DNA of 24,715 bases from Alkalicoccobacillus plakortidis (GTDB lineage Bacteria > Bacillota > Bacilli > Bacillales > Bacillaceae_D). The notes under the pieces are model-generated. The model saw only the letters and a list, made by a program, of their open reading frames with translations, did not search any database and had not been told where the DNA came from. Shown here piece by piece: positions 20,045-24,715 of the stretch; position 1 is the stretch's first letter, and every line of letters starts with the position of its first letter. The stretch covers positions 1 to 24,715 of the forward strand of contig NZ_JAMQJY010000009.1 in NCBI RefSeq assembly GCF_023703085.1, in the 5' to 3' direction. A program made the translations under genes and the position numbers.

Positions 20045-21640
20045 TTGGGGTTATTATCCATTATTTCATTTGCAGTTATCGTTATTGTTATTTGGCTTTT
20101 TGCGTATAAACGAAGTCGCGGAGTTAATATGGATTCATCAGAGGGCTTGTTTTTAGGCGGCCGTAGCTTAACTGGCATAACAATTGCGGGTTCTGTCATT
20201 ATGACCAACTTATCGACGGAACAAATCGTCGGGCAAAATGGTCAGAGCTATGAAACGGGTATGGAAGTCATGGGGTGGGAAGTCACTTCTGCTATTGCCA
20301 TTGTTGCACTTGCTCTAATCTTTTTACCAAAGTATTTAAAGTACGGTGTTGATACAGTCACTGATTTTATTGAAATTAGATTTGATACAACAACGAAGCG
20401 GATTGCTTCATTGCTTTTTATCTTTACGTATGTTGTTTCGTTTTTACCCGTTGTGCTTTATTCAGGTTCACTTGTATTCAATCAGATCTTTTCAGTAGAT
20501 GAGCTACTGAACGTTTCACCTCTCATCGCAATCTCACTTATTTCTGGTGTGATAGGTATTATTGGTTTGCTTTATCTCTTAATTGGCGGATTACGTTTAA
20601 GTGCTTTTAGTGATACGGTCTACGGAATTGGACTGCTTATTATTGGTTTATCCATTCCAATTTTCGGGTTGATTGTCTTAGGAGATGGTAGTTTCATTGG
20701 TGGGTTTGAGACGATTCAACAAAACACACCTGAGAAACTCAATTCATTCGGTGCTGTTGATTCAGAAATGGTCCCTTGGCCAACGCTCTTTTTAGGCTTA
20801 TTCTTTAATAACTTATTTTTCTGGTGTACCAATCAAATGATTGTACAAAAAGTATTAGCCGGTAAAAATTTAAAAGAAGGTCAAAAAGGCGCACTTTATG
20901 TTGGTTTCTTTAAAATCTTTGGCGCTTTATTCTTAGTATTTCCAGGAATTATTGCATTCAACATGTTTGGCGATGGAGTCAATCCATCCGATAATGCGTA
21001 CCCTATGCTTGTCACCGCTGTGCTACCAGAATGGGCATTCGGTATCTTTGCAGCAATCATTTTCGGTGCGATTCTCAGCTCATTTGTGGGTGCATTAAAT
21101 GCCACAACAACTCTTTTAACATTGGATTTCTATAAGCCATTAAAAAAGAATGTGACAGACAAACAAGTTGCGCGTGCTGGTAAAACTTTTATTATAACCA
21201 TTGGATTATTGTCAGCTATTATTGCACCATTAATCTCTTTTGCGCAAGCGGGACTCTTCCACATCGTACAACAATTTAACGGTGCGTACAGTATGCCATT
21301 GTTAGCGATCATTATTTTAGGATTCTATTCTAGATATGCGACGCCATTTGCAGCAAAAGTTACCTTTGTCTTTCATTTAGTTGTCTATACTTCTACACAG
21401 CTATTTACCGACATTCACTATCTGTATGTGTTTAGTGTCATATTCTTTGTCGACTTACTACTCATTTGGGGAATTAGTCGCCTACAGAAATCAAGCAAAC
21501 CATTTGAGTTTCCAAAAACTGAGGTTAAGGTTGACATGACTCCGTGGAAGCATAGTAAATGGGTAAGTGCCTTGATCATCATTGTGGTCATTTTAACTTA
21601 CTGTTTATTCTCCCCATGGGGTATTGCAGCTACTAACTAA
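20045..21640 (+). CDS. Sodium/solute symporter (SSS family, SGLT/YidK-like)
   Basis: The 531-aa protein has the many-helix topology of the solute:sodium symporter family. Diagnostic stretches are F-L-G-G-R-S-L-T-G near residue 40, W-E-V-T-S-A near 80, C-T-N-Q-M-I-V-Q-K-V-L-A-G-K-N-L-K-E-G-Q at about 260-280, and G-A-I-L-S-S-F-V-G-A-L-N-A near 345, equivalent to the S-x-x-N-S segment of vSGLT around the sodium site. Sugars or related polyols are the usual substrates of this branch. The start is TTG 20045, with AAAGGAG nine bases upstream. It is monocistronic, with a hairpin in its leader and a strong terminator after it. A link to the polysaccharide genes at 2457-6198 is possible but unproven. 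Confidence 0.9.
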   Translation: MGLLSIISFAVIVIVIWLFAYKRSRGVNMDSSEGLFLGGRSLTGITIAGSVIMTNLSTEQIVGQNGQSYETGMEVMGWEVTSAIAIVALALIFLPKYLKYGVDTVTDFIEIRFDTTTKRIASLLFIFTYVVSFLPVVLYSGSLVFNQIFSVDELLNVSPLIAISLISGVIGIIGLLYLLIGGLRLSAFSDTVYGIGLLIIGLSIPIFGLIVLGDGSFIGGFETIQQNTPEKLNSFGAVDSEMVPWPTLFLGLFFNNLFFWCTNQMIVQKVLAGKNLKEGQKGALYVGFFKIFGALFLVFPGIIAFNMFGDGVNPSDNAYPMLVTAVLPEWAFGIFAAIIFGAILSSFVGALNATTTLLTLDFYKPLKKNVTDKQVARAGKTFIITIGLLSAIIAPLISFAQAGLFHIVQQFNGAYSMPLLAIIILGFYSRYATPFAAKVTFVFHLVVYTSTQLFTDIHYLYVFSVIFFVDLLLIWGISRLQKSSKPFEFPKTEVKVDMTPWKHSKWVSALIIIVVILTYCLFSPWGIAATN

Positions 21641-21643
21641 ACA

Positions 21644-21673
21644 ATAAAACACCGTCTAGTGGCGGTGTTTTAT
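21644..21673. terminator. Bidirectional terminator, 11-bp stem
   Basis: ATAAAACACCG and CGGTGTTTTAT pair perfectly around TCTAGTGG. It serves the symporter gene and the convergent membrane protein gene. Confidence 0.92.
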
Positions 21674-22203
21674 TTTGTGTTTTCATTTAATTTTATCAAC
21701 ACACGCTGACACAACTCACAATATCGTATCGCTTCTGTTTGCGATACTTTTAAAGATGGCCCTGTTTCGATATCATTGTGTAAATCTTTTAGACGTTTGA
21801 GCAGCTTCAATGCTTTTGAATCCTTGTTCTTTTTAAGTAGCTTCATCTTTAGGAAAGCATCCATTTTTTCAAGCTCCTTTTCCGTCACAGACCATGTATA
21901 GAGGATGGCGGCACGGGGTGAAGCTGCTGCAATCTCCTCCATTTGAATTCGTAGCTTATGAGACCCTGTTGCTTCAACATTCACCTCACTTTCAGCAATC
22001 AGGCTTTTGGCCGTAGCTTCCGTTTCAGATTCCATTTCGTTTAATCTCTCTCCTACCTCTACACGAACATTTCGATACGAGATTCTTCTAATGGAATAGA
22101 TCACCTGTATGACATGCTCCTTTAAAAGGATAACAATGACTAAGACAACAAGTGGCCAGGCTAATGATTGGATGAGTGAAGATATAAATTCAAGTGTATT
22201 CAT
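21670..22203 (-). CDS. Hypothetical membrane-anchored cytoplasmic protein
   Basis: The 177-aa protein has one N-terminal helix (L-A-W-P-L-V-V-L-V-I-V-I-L-L) then a charged helical region (E-V-G-E-R-L-N-E-M-E-S-E-T-E-A-T-A-K) and a C-terminal domain with A-A-A-S-P-R-A-A-I-L-Y-T-W and a closing I-R-Y-C-E-L-C-Q-R-V-L. The P-R-A-A-I-L-x-x-W segment recurs in small uncharacterised membrane proteins with this layout. ATG 22203 follows GGAGGTG and is preferred over the distal 22275. Its function is unknown. Confidence 0.78.
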   Translation of the reverse strand: MNTLEFISSLIQSLAWPLVVLVIVILLKEHVIQVIYSIRRISYRNVRVEVGERLNEMESETEATAKSLIAESEVNVEATGSHKLRIQMEEIAAASPRAAILYTWSVTEKELEKMDAFLKMKLLKKNKDSKALKLLKRLKDLHNDIETGPSLKVSQTEAIRYCELCQRVLIKLNENTK

Positions 22204-22330
22204 AGCACCTCCAGTAGTCTCTATGCTTAATTTATAATAGGTTAAGATTTGCATAGATATAACCATGCCTGACAAAAATACACCGACAAGTAACCTTCTT
22301 TGTCCCCCTCTCTATCTTTTGACTCTTCAT

Positions 22331-22406
22331 AATGACCAAACTTTTTACCTGTTTTAAGTTCTTTTGTTCTATTTAGTGAAATAGAATGATTGAGAAGTTG
22401 GTCATT
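22331..22406. promoter_or_regulatory. Two inverted repeats in the glycosyltransferase leader
   Basis: The outer arms AATGACCAA (22331-22339) and TTGGTCATT (22398-22406) are perfect. Between them TTCTATTT-agtg-AAATAGAA (22367-22386) forms a second perfect 8-bp-arm repeat. Candidate operators or RNA structure upstream of ATG 22428; the centres do not coincide. Confidence 0.5.
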
Positions 22407-22427
22407 GTATATATTCGGAGGGGAAAA

Positions 22428-23927
22428 ATGAATCCATCGATTGATATTTCAGCGCTAAAACGTGTGTATGTAAAACCAAGAATCGTCGCCTTTATTCCAG
22501 CACATAACGAAGAGAACTCAATCCGAGATTGTTTGGAAGGGTTAGCAGACCAAGACCTACCACCAAATGTTGAACTTGATGTATTTGTCATCGCAGATAA
22601 TTGTACAGATAAAACAGAAGACGAAGCGCTGAAAGCCGGACATGATTTGGATTTACGAGTGATCGTTATAAAAACTAAAGGGAACAAACAACGTAAGGTT
22701 GGTGCACTTAACTCAGCATGGAAGAGTATCTACGGAGATGTGATGGAACTATACGAAAATAAGCTCACCCCATTTCAAGAGAAGTACAAGCCTGCTGTAA
22801 AAGCAATCCTCGGAATGGATGCCGATAGTAGATTGGCACCTCACTCCCTGCTTCACATGTGGAGTGGATTAATGAGCGCTAGAAATATCGGGGGCGTCAT
22901 GGCCAAATACACGATGAGGATGCCTCAGAAAAAAAGCGCACTGACACGTGATGATCCGTACTATGAACAAAAGCTTCGTAGCGGAAAATACGGCGGTCCA
23001 ATCCAACGGTGGTGGACCCACCAGCAAAAACAGGACATGGCTAGTTGGATCTTAAACTTACAATATCATGGGGGAAGCACGTATGTACTTGGTGGGCAAG
23101 CGACCTTATTTCGACCAGAAGCCTTGGAGAATATCGTCAATGAAAATAATTTAGATGGACCTTGGCAAAATGACAGTGACGTTGAAGATATGCTCCTTAC
23201 CTGGCAGCTGCAAAAACTAAAGTGGAAAACCCTTATCAGCCCCGATGCCCGCTGTTTTGTAGATGCAATGAGGTCGTACCATACGTACCGACAACAACGA
23301 AATAAATGGCGTGGCGGAACAGTTGATTTATTAACAAACAAAGACATCAAAATCAAAACCAGACACTACGGAATGTTATGGCGCTCGCAAATGAAGACCT
23401 TTATCGACCTTTTTATTCGAATCCTGTTTTTTGTTCTCTTAACAGTTGCCATCTCAACGGATCAGTTTGTTTGGTCATGGCTATGGATCATCCCAGTTGC
23501 CTTAGCATCTATTCTTAACTTCGTCCTTGCCCTCAAAACACCAATGAGCCGACCCATAGACATCTTCTTAGGAGGACTTGTGATCAGCACCGAAATTTAT
23601 TTATGGGTGAACTTTTTAACCTTTATCCAAGTATGGCTAGATAAGCTATCCCCATATAAAAAAGATGGCTGGGCACAGCAATATCAAGCAGAAAACGGCA
23701 CAACCCGAAGCAAACTATGGCAGGGACTTGGACTCTTCGCTCTATTTATGACCGCACTTGTGCTTAGCGCTATTCATTACAGAGAGTACCTAACAAGTGA
23801 ATCCTTTCAAGAACTAACCGCTCCTTATCTTGAGTTCGGTTGGCTTATTCTCACCTACTTAACGATTTTTGCCTCTAGTGTTATGGTATACAAAATCTGG
23901 ACGCTGCGAAGTCGACATAAGGCTTGA
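22428..23927 (+). CDS. Membrane family 2 glycosyltransferase (processive polysaccharide synthase-like)
   Basis: The 499-aa protein starts with a GT-A fold: V-A-F-I-P-A-H-N-E-E-N at 20-30 binds UDP-sugar, V-I-A-D-N-C-T-D at 54-61, D-A-D at 131-133 binds the metal, L-G-G-Q-A-T-L-F near 221-228, and D-S-D-V-E-D at 249-254 supplies the catalytic Asp. Q-Q-R-N-K-W at 289-294 is a variant of the Q-x-x-R-W motif of processive synthases such as BcsA and IcaA. Transmembrane helices follow from about 330 onward (F-I-R-I-L-F-F-V-L-L-T-V). It probably makes or exports an extracellular polysaccharide. GGAGGGG is five bases before ATG 22428. No other exopolysaccharide genes adjoin it here. Confidence 0.9.
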   Translation: MNPSIDISALKRVYVKPRIVAFIPAHNEENSIRDCLEGLADQDLPPNVELDVFVIADNCTDKTEDEALKAGHDLDLRVIVIKTKGNKQRKVGALNSAWKSIYGDVMELYENKLTPFQEKYKPAVKAILGMDADSRLAPHSLLHMWSGLMSARNIGGVMAKYTMRMPQKKSALTRDDPYYEQKLRSGKYGGPIQRWWTHQQKQDMASWILNLQYHGGSTYVLGGQATLFRPEALENIVNENNLDGPWQNDSDVEDMLLTWQLQKLKWKTLISPDARCFVDAMRSYHTYRQQRNKWRGGTVDLLTNKDIKIKTRHYGMLWRSQMKTFIDLFIRILFFVLLTVAISTDQFVWSWLWIIPVALASILNFVLALKTPMSRPIDIFLGGLVISTEIYLWVNFLTFIQVWLDKLSPYKKDGWAQQYQAENGTTRSKLWQGLGLFALFMTALVLSAIHYREYLTSESFQELTAPYLEFGWLILTYLTIFASSVMVYKIWTLRSRHKA

Positions 23928-23946
23928 TGGGGTGGGATGGAGTGGG

Positions 23947-24360
23947 GTTATCACGGGGAAGAGCAGGTTACCAAGATTGGGCGCTGATTACTAAGTGGGT
24001 TCACGCTCTTACCACGCTCGGTGGCTCCTTACTAAGCGGAGTCGCGGTCTTGCCAAGCTCGGGCGCTCCTTACCAAGCGGGTTTGCGCGTTTTCCAAGCT
24101 CGGGCGCTCCTTACCAAGCGGAGTCACGCTCTTAACACGCTCGGCAGCTCCTTACCAGGAGGGGTCACGCTCTTACCATGCTCGGCGGCTCCTTATCAAG
24201 CGGCGTCGCTGCTTTTCCAAGCTCGCTGGCATTTACCAAGGGAAAATGAACTCCTACCAAGCACGACAGGTCTTTTCCAAGACATAACTCACTTCTACCA
24301 AGCGCGGCAGCTCCTTACCAAGACACCACCTCATTTAGCAAGAAGCTGGACCCTTTCAAA
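23947..24360. repeat. Degenerate 41-bp dimeric tandem array C
   Basis: About 21 units are centred on the CCAAG-type core, usually preceded by CTTA. Core positions 23991, 24012, 24032, 24053, 24073, 24094, 24114, 24135, 24155, 24176, 24196, 24217 step 21/20 in strict alternation. Two monomer types alternate: one with CCTTACCAAGCGG, the other with CTTACCACGCTCGG. Later units drift (steps 18-21). The array starts just after the glycosyltransferase stop and ends before the M29 peptidase. The ORF across it is an artefact. Confidence 0.87.
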
Positions 24361-24386
24361 TGCCCTTAAGAATAAAATATCCATTT

Positions 24387-24715
24387 TTATTTACCGAATT
24401 GGACTTTGTGGGTTTTATTAAGTGGAGCGTTGCTTATAACAAGAGCGCTCCTCTCATCATGAAGAAAAATTCTAGATCGCCAGCGACCGCTCTCCATAAT
24501 CATCTCCACTAGACCACCCTCCGTCACTCCAAACACATTCAGCTCCTCGCTCCCAATCATAAAGTCTATATGAATCGAGGAGTGGTTCATGCCTTTTCTT
24601 TCTTTTTCTTCTGTACTCATCTCATGACTGCCAATTAAATTATCTGCATAGGCTTGTCCAAATGCTAGATGGCTTGATGCATTTTCATCAAAGAGTGTGT
24701 TGTAAAAATGGATGC
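24387..24715 (-). CDS. M29 family aminopeptidase (AmpS/PepS-like), C-terminal part
   Basis: The frame is open to the window edge and reads F-Y-N-T-L-F-D-E-N-A-S-S-H-L-A-F-G-Q-A, with metal ligands E and H in this stretch, then G-S-H-E and G-M-N-H-S-S-I-H-I-D-F-M-I-G-S-E-E-L, the end of the M29 metallo-aminopeptidase active site (ligands H and D in H-x-D-F). These enzymes remove N-terminal residues from peptides in the cytoplasm. The family normally ends soon after the G-x-W near residue 46 of the visible tail; here 30 further residues run to 24387. Adding one base after that W (24480) gives W-A-I-stop at 24472-24474, so the tail probably results from a one-base loss. A GGAGCG/CGCTCC hairpin (24424-24451) would then be the terminator. 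Confidence 0.9.
   Translation of the reverse strand, partial: IHFYNTLFDENASSHLAFGQAYADNLIGSHEMSTEEKERKGMNHSSIHIDFMIGSEELNVFGVTEGGLVEMIMESGRWRSRIFLHDERSALVISNAPLNKTHKVQFGK

Noticed and set aside
16954..24360. Arrays B and C as CRISPR
   Set aside because: Units are 20-21 bp with no unique 30-40-base spacers between identical repeats, there is no leader, and no cas genes are present.
23924..24421. 165-codon open frame after the glycosyltransferase gene
   Set aside because: It overlaps the stop of that gene and is made almost wholly of array C repeats, with no recognisable protein pattern.

Overview
The window looks like chromosomal DNA of a low-GC Gram-positive spore-forming lineage (Bacillaceae). 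The reasons are the AGGAGG-type ribosome sites, frequent TTG/GTG starts, many intrinsic terminators, and gene families typical of Bacillus: SigO/RsoA/YvrJ, YtrA-type GntR, XlyA-like amidase, paired LemA and DUF3137, PepS/AmpS M29 aminopeptidase, and a CtaG-like fragment. No rRNA, tRNA, CRISPR array or IS element was seen.

Layout. 1-2350: a frameshifted VOC gene lies downstream of a sigO/rsoA-like two-subunit sigma factor operon on the minus strand. Diverging from it is a yvrJ-amidase cassette. The two divergent promoters share an aligned two-part motif with identical internal spacing, which suggests one regulon. 2450-6230: divergent DUF2264 and heparinase II/III-like genes share an intergenic region with a perfect inverted repeat, probably for uptake and breakdown of uronic-acid polysaccharides. 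6230-9350: a small membrane protein, a frameshifted lemA, and two tandem DUF3137 paralogues. 9500-10230: a 109-aa protein of unknown function whose promoter contains a perfect LexA (SOS) box, then a Pmp3/YqaE-type protein with a good sigma-B promoter. 10300-13190: small envelope proteins, a lipoprotein, a HIT hydrolase, a second VOC protein, and the 3' remnant of a CtaG-like gene. 13220-16885: a GNAT acetyltransferase and a GntR-controlled ABC transporter operon (two ATPases, one permease, one small membrane protein) with a perfect 11-bp-arm operator over its promoter. 17400-19800: tandem small paralogues, a decayed FMN-binding (PPOX) pseudogene and small membrane proteins. 20045-24715: an SSS-family sodium/solute symporter, a membrane protein, a membrane GT2 glycosyltransferase, and the 3' end of an M29 aminopeptidase.

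Two features cut across the genes. First, three intergenic spacers (about 12124-12260, 16954-17366 and 23947-24360) hold degenerate tandem arrays. Their core sequences differ, but all share a spacing close to 20/21 bp, giving a 41-bp dimer. I do not recognise them as a named repeat family. Second, four otherwise intact genes (VOC, amidase, lemA, M29 peptidase) each appear to carry a single-base indel. This points either to residual sequencing errors or to genuine decay, and functional claims for those genes should be read with that in mind.
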